Assembly (NCBI RefSeq): GCF_014646115.1
Contig: NZ_BMMV01000027.1
Location: forward strand, 1-64,000
Source of the DNA: Streptomyces camponoticapitis
GTDB lineage: Bacteria; Actinomycetota; Actinomycetes; Streptomycetales; Streptomycetaceae
Reading direction: 5' to 3'
DNA: 64,000 nt
Shown here: positions 1-7,993 of the stretch, piece after piece
Layout of the letters: every line of letters starts with the position of its first letter
How positions within the stretch are numbered: position 1 is the stretch's first letter
Position numbers and translations under genes: made by a program
The notes under the pieces: model-generated
Seen by the model: only the letters and a program-made list of their open reading frames with translations
Databases searched by the model: none
Told to the model about the DNA's origin: nothing

Positions 1-255
1 CGCTTCACCGACCCGGCCACCTACCAGGGCGCCGCCGCCGCCCTCCGCGAAGCCACCCGCGACGACGAAGCGCTGTCGCTGCAGATCCCCAGCGGCGGCA
101 GCCAGCGCGAACTGCGCTCCATCCTCGACTGGCTGGACACCGCCGGCATCGAGGCCGACGAACTGACCGTCCACACCCCCGACCTCGACGACGTGTTCTT
201 CGCCCTGACCGGCCCCGCCAACATCCCCAACCAGACCAAGGAGAACGTCCGATGA
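1..255 (+). CDS. ABC transporter ATP-binding protein, C-terminal end (partial)
   Basis: The window opens inside this gene, and only the last 84 codons are visible. The reading frame is open from base 1 to a TGA at 253-255. The visible part is the C-terminal accessory region that follows the ATPase core in DrrA-type exporters. It ends in the typical acidic 'TPDLDDVFFALTG' stretch, where DLxDVFxxLTG marks DrrA-like antibiotic and lipid exporters. Walker motifs lie outside the window. The stop overlaps the permease start (ATGA at 252-255), so the two are translationally coupled and form one exporter. The substrate cannot be told from this fragment. Confidence 0.85.
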   Translation, partial: RFTDPATYQGAAAALREATRDDEALSLQIPSGGSQRELRSILDWLDTAGIEADELTVHTPDLDDVFFALTGPANIPNQTKENVR

Positions 256-1043
256 GCTCCCTGACCCTCGCCGCCCGCGACTCGACCACGATGCTGCGCC
301 GGAACCTCCTGCACGCGCGCCGCTACCCGTCCCTGACGCTGAACCTGCTGCTCACGCCGATCATGCTGCTGCTGCTCTTCGTCTACATCTTCGGCGACGT
401 GATGAGCGCCGGCATCGGTGGCGGGGGCGCGGACCGCGCCGACTACATCGCCTACATCGTCCCGGGCATCCTGATGATGACCATCGGTTCCACCGTGATC
501 GGGGCCGCCGTATCGGTCTCCACCGACATGACCGAGGGCATCATCGCCCGCTTCCGTACGATGGCGATCCACCGCGGCTCGGTGATCGTCGGGCACGTCG
601 TCGGCAGCGTGCTGCAGGTGCTCGCCAGCCTGGTCCTTGTCGGCGCCGTCGCCGTGGCCATCGGATTCCGCTCGACCGACGCGAACGCCCTGGAATGGCT
701 CGCGGCGTTCGGACTGCTCGCCCTGTTCGCCCTGGCACTCACCTGGATCGCCGTCGGCATGGGCCTGGCCAGCCCGAACCCGGAGGCGGCCGGCAACATG
801 GCCATGCCCCTGATCCTGCTCCCGCTCATCTCCAGCGCCTTCATCCCGGCCGAGACCATGCCGGGCTGGTTCCAGCCGATCGCCCAGTACCAGCCCTTCA
901 CCCCCGCCATCGAAACCCTGCGCGGCCTGCTCCTCGGCACCGAGATCGGCCACAACGGATGGCTGGCCGTGGTCTGGTGCCTGGCTCTCTCCGCCCTCGG
1001 CTACTACTGGTCCAAGGCACAGTTCAACCGCGACCCGAAGTGA
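252..1043 (+). CDS. ABC-2 type transporter permease (DrrB-like)
   Basis: This 263-residue integral membrane protein is probably the membrane subunit of the exporter whose ATPase ends just upstream. Hydrophobic segments begin near residues 30, 70, 115, 150, 175 and 235, giving the roughly six helices expected of ABC-2 permeases. The PGILMMTIGSTVIG stretch and the 'PAETMPGWFQPIAQYQPFTP' region before the last helices are characteristic of DrrB-family permeases. The start is fixed by the 4-nt ATGA overlap with the ATPase gene. The 3' end overlaps the convergent BTAD regulator by 20 bp. Likely exported substrates are drugs or lipophilic metabolites, by family analogy only. Confidence 0.9.
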   Translation: MSSLTLAARDSTTMLRRNLLHARRYPSLTLNLLLTPIMLLLLFVYIFGDVMSAGIGGGGADRADYIAYIVPGILMMTIGSTVIGAAVSVSTDMTEGIIARFRTMAIHRGSVIVGHVVGSVLQVLASLVLVGAVAVAIGFRSTDANALEWLAAFGLLALFALALTWIAVGMGLASPNPEAAGNMAMPLILLPLISSAFIPAETMPGWFQPIAQYQPFTPAIETLRGLLLGTEIGHNGWLAVVWCLALSALGYYWSKAQFNRDPK

Positions 1044-4000
1044 CCGCCGTCATGACACGGGCGGCCTCCAGCAACTCGTCCCGCTCCAGGGCGGCGTACT
1101 CCGACACCGCGTCGGCGTACGCCGCCCTGCCGGCGTCCTCGGCCGCCTTCCGGGCCCGGTCCGCCGCCATCGTCGGCTGGAACTCCCTCAGTACCCGCAG
1201 CCGTTCGGCCAGCGCGAGCATCCGTACGGCAGCGGCGTCACCGGCGGCGAGTCCCGCCATTCCCAGCGCGTGCAGCACCGTCCCGAGCACCGGGAGACCC
1301 ACCTGCGAGCCGGCCGGAGCCGAGAGCAGGGTCCGCAGCCCCTGCCGCAGCCGGTCGACGGTCTCCGTGACCAGCTCAAGACGGTCGGCGTGCGCGTGCG
1401 CGGTGACCGCCGCCGACTGGATCTGCAGCGCCCACGGGTCGAGCCACAGGTCGCCGCCGCTGAGCGTCGAGCCGACTTGGGGCAGTCGCTCCACGGCACT
1501 GCGCCACAGGCCGAGCCCGACCTCGGTCAGTCCGCGGGAGAGTGCGATCTCGGCGCGTCCGCCGACTCCGGGACTGTAGAACGCGACTTGGCGCGAGGCG
1601 TTGTGGCTCTCGGCCTGCCGCAGCCAGTACTCGGCCTCGTCGGGATCGCCGCGCTGCAGGCAGGCGAGGACGAGGAGCCAGCGGACGAAGATGTAGTCGT
1701 GGCCGTCGTTGAGACGCGGCAGCACCTTGAGCACCGCCTTGAGGTGCTCGTACGCCTTTTCGCCCTGCCCCGTCCGCACGTACAGCTCGCTCAGCCGGGA
1801 ATGCCCCATGAGCTGCATGGACGGAGTGTCGACGGGAGCCAGTGCGGCGACCGTCCGGCGCGCCGAGGCGAGCGCGCGGTCGATGTCGTGCTCCGACTCC
1901 CAGATGTAGGTGGCTATGGACTCGGCGACGCCGGCGATCAGCGGCTGCTCGCTGTCGCTGAGCCTTCGCAGCACCTCGTAGTCGGGAGGCAGCATCTCGG
2001 GGACCGCGCTCAGCACCACCGCGCTGGCGCGCAGCAGGGTGTCCGGCGGGGCCGGAGGCAGCCGCCGGAGGGTGACGAGCTGGCGTATGGCGCGGGGGCC
2101 CTGGCCCATGAACAGGTTCGCCGTGCACAACACCGCGGCGGAGCGGGCGACTTCGACGTGCTCGGGCTCGGGGTGGTAGTGCGACAGCGGCGGGCCGGTG
2201 TCCGCGGCGAGGGCGGCGAAACGCGGGAAGTTGGAGTCGGTGGACCACAGGGAGGCGAGGACGGCGGTGAGGGCTGCGAGGGTGGGGCCGTCCGTACGGG
2301 CCAGGGCGTGCCGCAGGGCCAGTACGAGGTTGTCCTGCTCGGCCCTGATCCTTACCCAGGCGGCGAGCGGTTCCGGGCCGAAGAACCAGTCGTGGTACGT
2401 GACCCCGAAGTCCCGCGCCCAGGTGAGGAACCGATTGACGGCCTCCTCGTCCTGGCCCGCCTCCGTACACCGGGCCGCGCTGAACTCCCGTACGGTCTCC
2501 AGCATCCGGAACCGTACGCCGTCCGGGGTGTCGGCGACGGTGATCAGCGACTGATCGGCCAACTGCTCCAGCAGAAACAGCGCGTCCGCGCCGAGGACCT
2601 GCTCCGCCGCCTCGCCGGAGAGGCCGCCGGGAAAGACGGACAGCAGCCGCAACGCCGCCCTGGCTTCCTCCGCGAGGAGATTCCAGCTCCACTCCACCAC
2701 CGCGTACAGCGTGCGGTGGCGCTCCGGTGTGTCCCTGGCTCCGCCGCGCAGCAGCGCGAACCGGTCGCCGAGTCGGCGGGCTATCTCCGGGACGGACAGC
2801 ACCCGCACCCGCGCCGCGGCCAGCTCCACGGCGAGCGGCAGTCCGTCGAGATGGCGGCACAGCTCGGCCACCGTGTCCGGTGGCAGCTCCACTCCGGGCC
2901 GGGCGGCGCGGGCGCGCTGTGTGAACAGCTCCACGGAGGTGTCGAGACCGAGCTCCGGCAGCGTGTACACCGCCTCCGACATGAGACCGAGAGGGGCCCT
3001 GCTGGTGGCGAGCACCCGCAGGTCCTTCGAGGAGGAGACCAGGGCCCGTACGAGGTCGGAGGCGCCCCGTACGACCTGCTCGCAGTTGTCCAGGACCAGC
3101 ATGGCGGGTCCGGAGCCGAGCACGCCGAGAATGCCGGACACCTGGGCGGCCGGGCCGTGGCCGCCCACGGCGCCGGGCCGGCCCTCGCCCGCGCCGAGCG
3201 CGGACGCCACTTCCACGGCCACGTCCGCGTCCGCGGTGACGCCGGCGAGCTGCACGAAATACACCACCCGCTGCTCGGCCCGGCGGCTGACGGCGTGCGC
3301 GATCCTGGTCTTGCCGAGGCCGCCGGGGCCGACGACGGTGACGGCGCGGGAGGTGCGCAACAGCCCCTGGAGCGCGGCGATGTCCTCGTCCCGGCCGAGA
3401 AGCGGGTTCGGCTCGTGCGGCACCCCGTGCCTGACCACCGGCTCCTCGCCGCGAAGCAGTTCCTGCTGTACGGCTTTGAGCCCGTTGCCCGGATTCGTGC
3501 CGAGCTCGTCGCGCAGGTCACGGCGGTACGCCTCGTACCGCGTCAGCGCGGCGGACGGGCCCGCCGTCGCCGCCTCACCGCGCAGCAGCTCGGCCAGTAC
3601 CTCCTCGTCGCGCGGATTGTCCGCGGCGGCCACGCCCAGCGGTCCGGCCGCTTCCGCGTGCCGTCCAAGACGGGCAAGGGCGAGCGCCCGCGCGCGGACA
3701 AGGGTCCGGCGGACGGGGGCGCGCTCGGTGCGCAACGCGGCCACGGGGTCGCGGGTGTCGTCGGCATCGCCGGGCGTGCCCTCCCACAGCGCGAGCCCCG
3801 CCTCGGCCGCGGCGAGGGATCCCGCGTGGTCCCCGGCCCTGGCCCGGTCCGCGCTCGCGGCGGCGTGCAGCAGCAGCGCGGAGGCGTCGACCTGGTCCTC
3901 GGCGAGGGTGAGCCGGTATCCCGTCGGCGTGCTCGCGATGACGTCGGCGCCCAACTGCGCCCGCGCGCGCGACACGAGGACCTGCACCGCCCTTCCCGGC

Positions 4001-4164
4001 CTCTCGGGCAAGTCCTCCGGCCACAGCCCGGCCACCAGCCGTTCGGTGCTGCAGCCGGTCCGCAAGTCGCCCGCGAGCAGCGCGAGGAGACCGCGGAGCC
4101 GGGGCGCGGTGACCTCGTGTCCGCGGCAGGCGACACGTGGCAGCAGGGTCAGATCGGTAGTCAC
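1024..4164 (-). CDS. AfsR/SARP-like transcriptional regulator with BTAD, NB-ARC and TPR-like regions
   Basis: This 1046-residue regulator has an N-terminal winged helix (about residues 5-90) and a bacterial transcriptional activator domain (about 95-240). An NB-ARC ATPase follows, with Walker A GPGGLGKT near residue 280 and Walker B LVLDNCEQV near 360, then a long alpha-helical region likely to be TPR-like. This is the layout of large SARP/AfsR-type activators in streptomycetes, which usually act on secondary metabolism or nearby operons. It is convergent with the ABC exporter and overlaps its last 20 bp, so antisense interference between the two transcripts is possible. Its target is unknown, and no biosynthetic genes lie beside it. 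The start ATG gives the normal N-terminus for the family. Confidence 0.9.
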   Translation of the reverse strand: MTTDLTLLPRVACRGHEVTAPRLRGLLALLAGDLRTGCSTERLVAGLWPEDLPERPGRAVQVLVSRARAQLGADVIASTPTGYRLTLAEDQVDASALLLHAAASADRARAGDHAGSLAAAEAGLALWEGTPGDADDTRDPVAALRTERAPVRRTLVRARALALARLGRHAEAAGPLGVAAADNPRDEEVLAELLRGEAATAGPSAALTRYEAYRRDLRDELGTNPGNGLKAVQQELLRGEEPVVRHGVPHEPNPLLGRDEDIAALQGLLRTSRAVTVVGPGGLGKTRIAHAVSRRAEQRVVYFVQLAGVTADADVAVEVASALGAGEGRPGAVGGHGPAAQVSGILGVLGSGPAMLVLDNCEQVVRGASDLVRALVSSSKDLRVLATSRAPLGLMSEAVYTLPELGLDTSVELFTQRARAARPGVELPPDTVAELCRHLDGLPLAVELAAARVRVLSVPEIARRLGDRFALLRGGARDTPERHRTLYAVVEWSWNLLAEEARAALRLLSVFPGGLSGEAAEQVLGADALFLLEQLADQSLITVADTPDGVRFRMLETVREFSAARCTEAGQDEEAVNRFLTWARDFGVTYHDWFFGPEPLAAWVRIRAEQDNLVLALRHALARTDGPTLAALTAVLASLWSTDSNFPRFAALAADTGPPLSHYHPEPEHVEVARSAAVLCTANLFMGQGPRAIRQLVTLRRLPPAPPDTLLRASAVVLSAVPEMLPPDYEVLRRLSDSEQPLIAGVAESIATYIWESEHDIDRALASARRTVAALAPVDTPSMQLMGHSRLSELYVRTGQGEKAYEHLKAVLKVLPRLNDGHDYIFVRWLLVLACLQRGDPDEAEYWLRQAESHNASRQVAFYSPGVGGRAEIALSRGLTEVGLGLWRSAVERLPQVGSTLSGGDLWLDPWALQIQSAAVTAHAHADRLELVTETVDRLRQGLRTLLSAPAGSQVGLPVLGTVLHALGMAGLAAGDAAAVRMLALAERLRVLREFQPTMAADRARKAAEDAGRAAYADAVSEYAALERDELLEAARVMTAVTSGRG

Positions 4165-4269
4165 CCGTGCAGATTAGCCATGGGGCCGCCCGGGTGAACT
4201 CCGGCTGCCGCCTCGGGCTCGCCGCAGTCCCGCCGGATCACCTTGTCTCCCCCGTCCCTGAGCGCTCGG

Positions 4270-4313
4270 AACCCGCCTCCGAATCCCCGATTTCGGGGGT
4301 TCGGAGGCGGGTT
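4270..4313 (-). terminator. Strong hairpin downstream of the 135-residue gene
   Basis: AACCCGCCTCCGAA-T-CCCCGA pairs with TCGGGG-G-TTCGGAGGCGGGTT around a 2-nt loop. The stem is 21 bp and continuous if the central T-G wobble is counted. It lies 55 bp past the stop of the minus-strand gene at 4368. There is no U-tract, as is usual in Streptomyces. Confidence 0.75.
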
Positions 4314-4367
4314 CGGGCCGACGTCGCGACCGCCGAGCGTACGAATCCGGCTGACCGGGGCCGGTCA

Positions 4368-4775
4368 TCAGGCGGCGTCGAGGGCCCCGGTGATCTTGCG
4401 GGCCATCTCGGCCAGGGCGGGGCTGGGCTCGCCACGGTGGGTCCGGGCGGAGGCGTCGACGGCGACGGTGACGGTGCGGCGGAAGTTGTCGGCCTCCGCC
4501 GGATCCTGCTTCTTGAGCAGGCTCATGGTCGCTGTCAGGGCCGGCAGTACGTGGTCGGCGAGTTCGGCAGTGGACTTGCCGTTCAGGTCCTTGATCTTTG
4601 TCTTCTCGGCGAGCACGTGCCCGACCGGACCGGTCGCGGAAGCCAGCGCGATACTGCCTTCGGTGGCGGCCCGGTGGGACGACCCGGCGGCGCCGGCGGC
4701 GGCCATCAGCGAGACGGCGCCGTACGCGGCGGTCCGCAGGGTGAGCTTGTCCTGGTCGGTGAAAGTGATGGCCAT
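4368..4775 (-). CDS. Conserved hypothetical protein, 135 aa
   Basis: I chose the internal ATG at 4775, which starts 'MAITFTDQDKLTLRTAAYGA'. GAGGAG sits 9 nt upstream, while the longer frame adds an arginine-rich stretch without a ribosome site. The protein is predicted alpha-helical and soluble, with an Ala/Gly-rich segment at about 20-35 and no signal peptide. The motif KKQDPAEADNFRRTVT near residues 90-105 suggests a conserved helical bundle. I recognise similar proteins only as conserved actinobacterial hypotheticals and assign no function. It stands alone, followed by a strong hairpin. Confidence 0.75.
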   Translation of the reverse strand: MAITFTDQDKLTLRTAAYGAVSLMAAAGAAGSSHRAATEGSIALASATGPVGHVLAEKTKIKDLNGKSTAELADHVLPALTATMSLLKKQDPAEADNFRRTVTVAVDASARTHRGEPSPALAEMARKITGALDAA

Positions 4776-4952
4776 GGTCGTGTGCTCCTCAACTCTGTCG
4801 CGGCCCCGGTCGGGCTCGCGTCGCCTTCCTTCTGGCACAGAGCTTGCTCCCGTCCGCTTTCACGGCTGTCGCACCACGGTTTCAGTGGACAGGCCGACGA
4901 TGAGAGCCGATTGAGCGCGGCTTGAGAAGCGTCTCTGAACCGGGACCGCGTG

Positions 4953-4977
4953 AACCGGTGGGAGCGAGCCACCGGTT
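4953..4977 (-). terminator. Hairpin downstream of the MerR gene
   Basis: AACCGGTGG and CCACCGGTT form a perfect 9-bp stem with a 7-nt loop. It lies about 115 bp beyond the MerR stop codon, so its role as that gene's terminator is inferred. Confidence 0.4.
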
Positions 4978-4994
4978 GTCGTACGCGGTCGCGA

Positions 4995-5035
4995 CGGCAC
5001 CGGACCACGGCGGCACCGGACCGCGGCGGCACCGG
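4995..5035. repeat. 16-bp tandem repeat, about 2.5 copies
   Basis: The unit CGGCACCGGACCRCGG occurs at 4995-5010 and 5011-5026, followed by a partial copy CGGCACCGG at 5027-5035. It lies in the 318-bp gap between the 135-aa gene and the MerR gene. No gene is evident in that gap. Confidence 0.8.
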
Positions 5036-5093
5036 TAAGAGCGAGCGAACTGCGCCGCATTCGACGGTCGTCCGTTGAGGCGGACCCGCCCGG

Positions 5094-5825
5094 CTACGCG
5101 TTCAATCGCGCCCGCAGGAGGGTGTCGATCCTCTGCCATGCCGGGGATGAGGCATTGACCGTTCCCTGAACGAGGGCCGGGATCTCGGATGCCGCCTCCG
5201 GCCCGGGAAGGTCGTCGGATCCGTAGCGTTCGCGGGTCGCCTCCGCGATCCGGCGGGCGAGGTCGTCGACGCGGGGGTCGTCGGCGTCGAGGTCGTGCGC
5301 CTGGTCGTATTCGAGGAAGAGCTGTCGTAGCGCCGGCTGGGTCAGCGACTCGGCCTGGTCGTGGACCAGCTCGATCGCCACGTCCGGGTGGGCGGCGAAC
5401 ACGAGGATCCACAGGTCACGCTGCAGCTCCACCCAGCGCGAGGTGAATCCAAGACCGGCCAGATGTTCCAGATGGGCGAGGACCTCCTCGGGCAGTGGTG
5501 CCAGGCTCCCGGTGGCGAGCCGGCGCAGTCGCCGCTTCGTCGCCCGCAGGCCACGGATCCGCTCGGTGAGCTGTTCGTCGATCTTGCCCAGTGCCTCCCG
5601 GAACTCGTCGTCGGACGCCGACCGCAGATCCCGGATACGGGCCAGGGGGACACCGGCCTCGGCGAGTGTCCGGATCTTGATCAGCTCGATGGCGTCGCGC
5701 GCGCCGTACCTTCGATAACCGGAAGCGTCGCGGTCGGGCTCGGGCAGGAGTCCCTTGTCGTGATAGACGCGGATGGTCTTGGTCGACACACCGACGTACC
5801 CGGCCAGCTGCCCAATGGTGATCAC
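5094..5825 (-). CDS. MerR-family transcriptional regulator
   Basis: This 243-residue regulator starts at a GTG at 5825, giving the canonical N-terminus 'VITIGQLAGYVGVSTKTIRV' of a MerR winged helix. HTH plus wing span about residues 1-70 (YHDKGLLPEPDRDASGYRRY), followed by the dimerisation coiled coil (about 75-115, ending RATKRRLRRLATG). The C-terminal 125 residues are an effector region without conserved Cys clusters, so a metal sensor is unlikely. A TipA- or multidrug-type ligand-binding role is possible. It is divergent from the small gene at 5880, and a MerR-type promoter sits in the 54-bp gap. Its own target is probably that gene. Confidence 0.9.
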   Translation of the reverse strand: MITIGQLAGYVGVSTKTIRVYHDKGLLPEPDRDASGYRRYGARDAIELIKIRTLAEAGVPLARIRDLRSASDDEFREALGKIDEQLTERIRGLRATKRRLRRLATGSLAPLPEEVLAHLEHLAGLGFTSRWVELQRDLWILVFAAHPDVAIELVHDQAESLTQPALRQLFLEYDQAHDLDADDPRVDDLARRIAEATRERYGSDDLPGPEAASEIPALVQGTVNASSPAWQRIDTLLRARLNA

Positions 5826-5841
5826 CCGGCCATCGTGCCAC

Positions 5842-5880
5842 TTGACCTTTCCCCAGGGGCAGGGTCGCAGCATGGCGTCA
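5842..5880 (+). promoter_or_regulatory. MerR-type promoter with operator dyad in the spacer; probable leaderless start
   Basis: A -35 TTGACC (5842-5847) is followed after 20 bp by a -10-like CAGCAT (5868-5873). An imperfect dyad, ACCTTTCCCC-A-GGGGCAGGGT (5845-5865, 8 of 10 pairs), fills the long spacer. Long-spacer promoters with a dyad between -35 and -10 are the hallmark of MerR activation. The predicted transcription start falls on the A of the ATG at 5880, so the mRNA would lack a leader. Confidence 0.65.
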
Positions 5881-6149
5881 TGGCGAACACACATTTCGAC
5901 CGGGAGACCCTGCGCGAGCTGGCTGACGCGGGCAACGAGACCGCATCGGACCGGTTGGCCGATCTCGCGGACGCGGCCGGCGACCTCGTCGAGCTCGGTG
6001 AGTTGCTGGACGAGGGATCCACGCGTGCCGGATTCCTGCTCACGCGACGCGCGGTCGCGGCCGGTGACCTGAGCGAGCTGCAACGGATCTCGGACGCGGG
6101 GTACGACGAGGCCGGGGGCGAGCTGGAGCGGCTGTTGAAGGGTTCCTGA
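5880..6149 (+). CDS. Small repeat protein, 89 aa, divergent from MerR regulator
   Basis: The product contains three successive imperfect helical repeats of roughly 24 residues of the form LxELxxxxDxGxxxAxxxLxxLA (starting near residues 11, 37 and 64). They resemble Sel1/HEAT-like helical hairpins. It is acidic, soluble and has no signal peptide. No Shine-Dalgarno sequence precedes the ATG. Together with the promoter placement this suggests a leaderless mRNA controlled by the divergent MerR regulator. The function is unknown; a protein-binding role is only inferred from the repeats. Confidence 0.75.
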   Translation: MANTHFDRETLRELADAGNETASDRLADLADAAGDLVELGELLDEGSTRAGFLLTRRAVAAGDLSELQRISDAGYDEAGGELERLLKGS

Positions 6150-6175
6150 CGGACGAGGCGGACGCTGACGCCCAG

Positions 6176-6213
6176 CCCGGGGGTGACGTACGGACCCGGG
6201 GGTGACGTACGGA
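6176..6213. repeat. Perfect 19-bp tandem direct repeat
   Basis: CCCGGGGGTGACGTACGGA occurs at 6176-6194 and again, abutting, at 6195-6213. It lies upstream of the CPBP protease gene and just after the 89-aa gene. The 19-bp period is close to two helical turns, so it could hold tandem regulator sites. Confidence 0.85.
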
Positions 6214-6237
6214 AAGGAGACCCGGCGCCTGGTCCGA

Positions 6238-6253
6238 GTACAGCCTGCTGTAC
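6238..6253. promoter_or_regulatory. Palindrome GTACAGC-CT-GCTGTAC, candidate operator
   Basis: A perfect 7-bp inverted repeat lies about 90 bp upstream of the CPBP protease start. A near-identical element, GTACAGC-CA-GCTGTAC, lies at 50497-50512 upstream of a serine hydrolase gene. This suggests one regulator for two cell-envelope genes. Confidence 0.5.
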
Positions 6254-6294
6254 CCCCTTTCGGGGTCTCCGCGGGAATGATCCGCGGCCCCGGG

Positions 6295-6322
6295 GCTGGT
6301 GTGCTGGACGCATCACACCAGC
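6295..6322. promoter_or_regulatory. 9-bp inverted repeat GCTGGTGTG-N10-CACACCAGC
   Basis: The arms are perfect with 19-bp centre spacing and end 20 bp before the CPBP start codon. It could be a repressor site overlapping the promoter or 5' leader, or a leader hairpin next to the ribosome site. Confidence 0.5.
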
Positions 6323-6342
6323 CCCATCCGAGAGGACACGCG

Positions 6343-7320
6343 GTGACCGTCCACACCACCTCAGGCATCCGAGGCGCCTTCCGACGCGCGCCGCTGACCT
6401 GGTTCTTCTTCCTCGCGTACGCACTGAGCTGGCTGGCCTGGACGCCGTACATCCTGTCGGAGAACGGGCTGGGCATCTGGCACCACGACTTCGGGTCCGA
6501 CGGCTCGGGCCAGATCCTCGGCGTCCTGCCGGGCGCGTACCTCGGCCCGATCTGCGCGGCCCTGCTGATCACCTCCCTGACCGAGGGCCGCCAGGGGCTG
6601 CGGAACTGGCGGGCCCGGATGACCAAGCTCCGGGTCGGCTGGCAGTGGTACGTGCTGGTGCTGGTCTCGGTCCCCGCCGCGCTGACCCTCGCCACGGTCG
6701 GGATGACGGACACCGAGCCCGTACTCCCCGGCGTCATGGTGTTCGCCATGTACCTTCCCGGCCTGCTGGTCCAGATGATCACGACCGGCCTCGCGGAGGA
6801 GCCCGGCTGGCGCGAGTTCGCCATGCCGCGGATGCAGAACCGCTACGGCCCGCTGGTCGCGACCCTCGTCGTCGGCGTCCTGTGGGGCGCGTGGCACCTG
6901 CCGCTGTTCCTGACCGACTGGGGCGGCGGGCGGGGCCATGACCTGATGGGCGTCGTGGAGTTCATGGTCACCGCGCTCGCCTTCAGCACCGTCATGACGT
7001 GGGTGTTCAACCGCTCGGGCGAGAGCATGCCGCTGGTCATGCTGCTCCACACCAGCGTCAACAACTTCTTCTCCATGGCCTGGTCCGACATGTTCCCCGC
7101 GCTGACGGACAAGCAGGGCTCCCAGGCCTTCCTGATGGCCGCCGTCACGGTGGCGCTCATACTGCTGGCCGTCACCCGGGGCCGTCTGGGCTTCGCGGCC
7201 AAGCCGTCTCCGCAGGCCACGGAGCCGGTACCGGGCGGTGTCACTCCCCCTGTGGCGGCCGGCTCTCTGCCCAGCCCGCATCCCTCGCGGCCCGGTACCG
7301 GTGACCGTGACGCCTCGTGA
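6343..7320 (+). CDS. CPBP-family (Abi/CaaX-like) intramembrane metalloprotease
   Basis: This 325-residue multi-pass membrane protein starts at a GTG at 6343 with GAGAGG 8 nt upstream; the longer frame reaches into the regulatory repeats. The CPBP signature is complete: EEPGWREF (EExxxR), then GVLWGAWHLP (supplying the first catalytic His) and LLHTSVNNFF (HxxxN). Family members are intramembrane glutamic/metallo proteases, involved in CaaX processing, bacteriocin self-immunity or membrane stress. About eight hydrophobic segments precede a Pro-rich cytosolic tail of about 35 residues. Three distinct repeat elements upstream suggest tight regulation. Confidence 0.9.
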   Translation: MTVHTTSGIRGAFRRAPLTWFFFLAYALSWLAWTPYILSENGLGIWHHDFGSDGSGQILGVLPGAYLGPICAALLITSLTEGRQGLRNWRARMTKLRVGWQWYVLVLVSVPAALTLATVGMTDTEPVLPGVMVFAMYLPGLLVQMITTGLAEEPGWREFAMPRMQNRYGPLVATLVVGVLWGAWHLPLFLTDWGGGRGHDLMGVVEFMVTALAFSTVMTWVFNRSGESMPLVMLLHTSVNNFFSMAWSDMFPALTDKQGSQAFLMAAVTVALILLAVTRGRLGFAAKPSPQATEPVPGGVTPPVAAGSLPSPHPSRPGTGDRDAS

Positions 7321-7383
7321 GCGTCCCGCGGCGTAGGGCGGCTCTGGCGTACGGGGCCGGAAGAACCGAGTAACGTCTTTGTC

Positions 7384-7413
7384 ATGTTCTTCCAGACGCC
7401 GATTTACGAGTGA
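7384..7413 (+). other. Possible leaderless micro-ORF, 9 codons
   Basis: ATG at 7384 opens a 9-residue frame (MFFQTPIYE) ending in TGA. A TAACGT hexamer ends 7 nt before the ATG, the position of a -10 box in leaderless actinobacterial transcripts. It may simply be the transcription start region for the gene at 7510. No -35 is clear. Confidence 0.25.
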
Positions 7414-7509
7414 GAGCGTGACGGGCCCCCGCTGACGTCCCCCGACATCGCCGCGCCCGTCCCCCACCGATGAATCCGTAGATCACTTCACATCACTCCG
7501 GGAGAACCC

Positions 7510-7725
7510 ATGACCGTAAGCAAGAACATCAACAACCCCGTGGGGATGGGCGGCGGCCAGCGCAAGCGGCTGTCCCGCGCCGAACGGCAGAACAACGGCC
7601 CGCACCGCAACCTCGACCGCAAGGGTGCCGCCGACCAGAAGGCGGAGCTGGTGCGCAAGATGCGCGAGAAGGCGGGCGCGGTCGAGGGAGCCGGGCAGAC
7701 GGGCGACGACACCGCACAGAGCTGA
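7510..7725 (+). CDS. Small basic hypothetical protein, 71 aa
   Basis: The start has GGGAGA 4 nt upstream. The product is Lys/Arg- and Gly-rich at its N-terminus (VGMGGGQRKRLSRAERQNN), followed by an amphipathic KAELVRKMREKAG helix and a disordered tail. It has no signal peptide or membrane segment. I recognise this only as a family of short streptomycete proteins of unknown function, possibly the DUF6243 group, from memory. The basic, glycine-rich N-terminus would suit nucleic acid or ribosome contact, but this is inference. A strong terminator follows. Confidence 0.75.
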   Translation: MTVSKNINNPVGMGGGQRKRLSRAERQNNGPHRNLDRKGAADQKAELVRKMREKAGAVEGAGQTGDDTAQS

Positions 7726-7760
7726 CACACCGCCGCCGAGGGCGGCACCGCACGGTGCGG

Positions 7761-7789
7761 GGCCCGGACCGCGACACACGGTCCGGGCC
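7761..7789 (+). terminator. Terminator hairpin after the 71-aa gene
   Basis: GGCCCGGACCG pairs perfectly with CGGTCCGGGCC (11 bp, 7-nt loop), 35 bp after the stop codon. Confidence 0.75.
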
Positions 7790-7993
7790 TGCTGTCGTAC
7801 CGGGGGTGGCCGGTCAGGGTCGGCGGCCGGGAACAGCCGGTCAGGCCGGCACGGTTGCACCCGAAGGGCCGGCGCCGCGAGCGGGAGACACGGAGATCGC
7901 AAGGTCGTCCGCCCCGCCGGGATCCGGGCCCAGGATGGTGGCACGCCCGTCGCACTCCGACCAAGACTTATTTCCGCAGGAGGACTGTTTTCC

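Noticed and set aside
1270..4197. Long plus-strand open frame opposite the BTAD regulator
   Set aside because: It is the complement of a clearly coding gene in GC-rich DNA; it has no motifs and no ribosome site.
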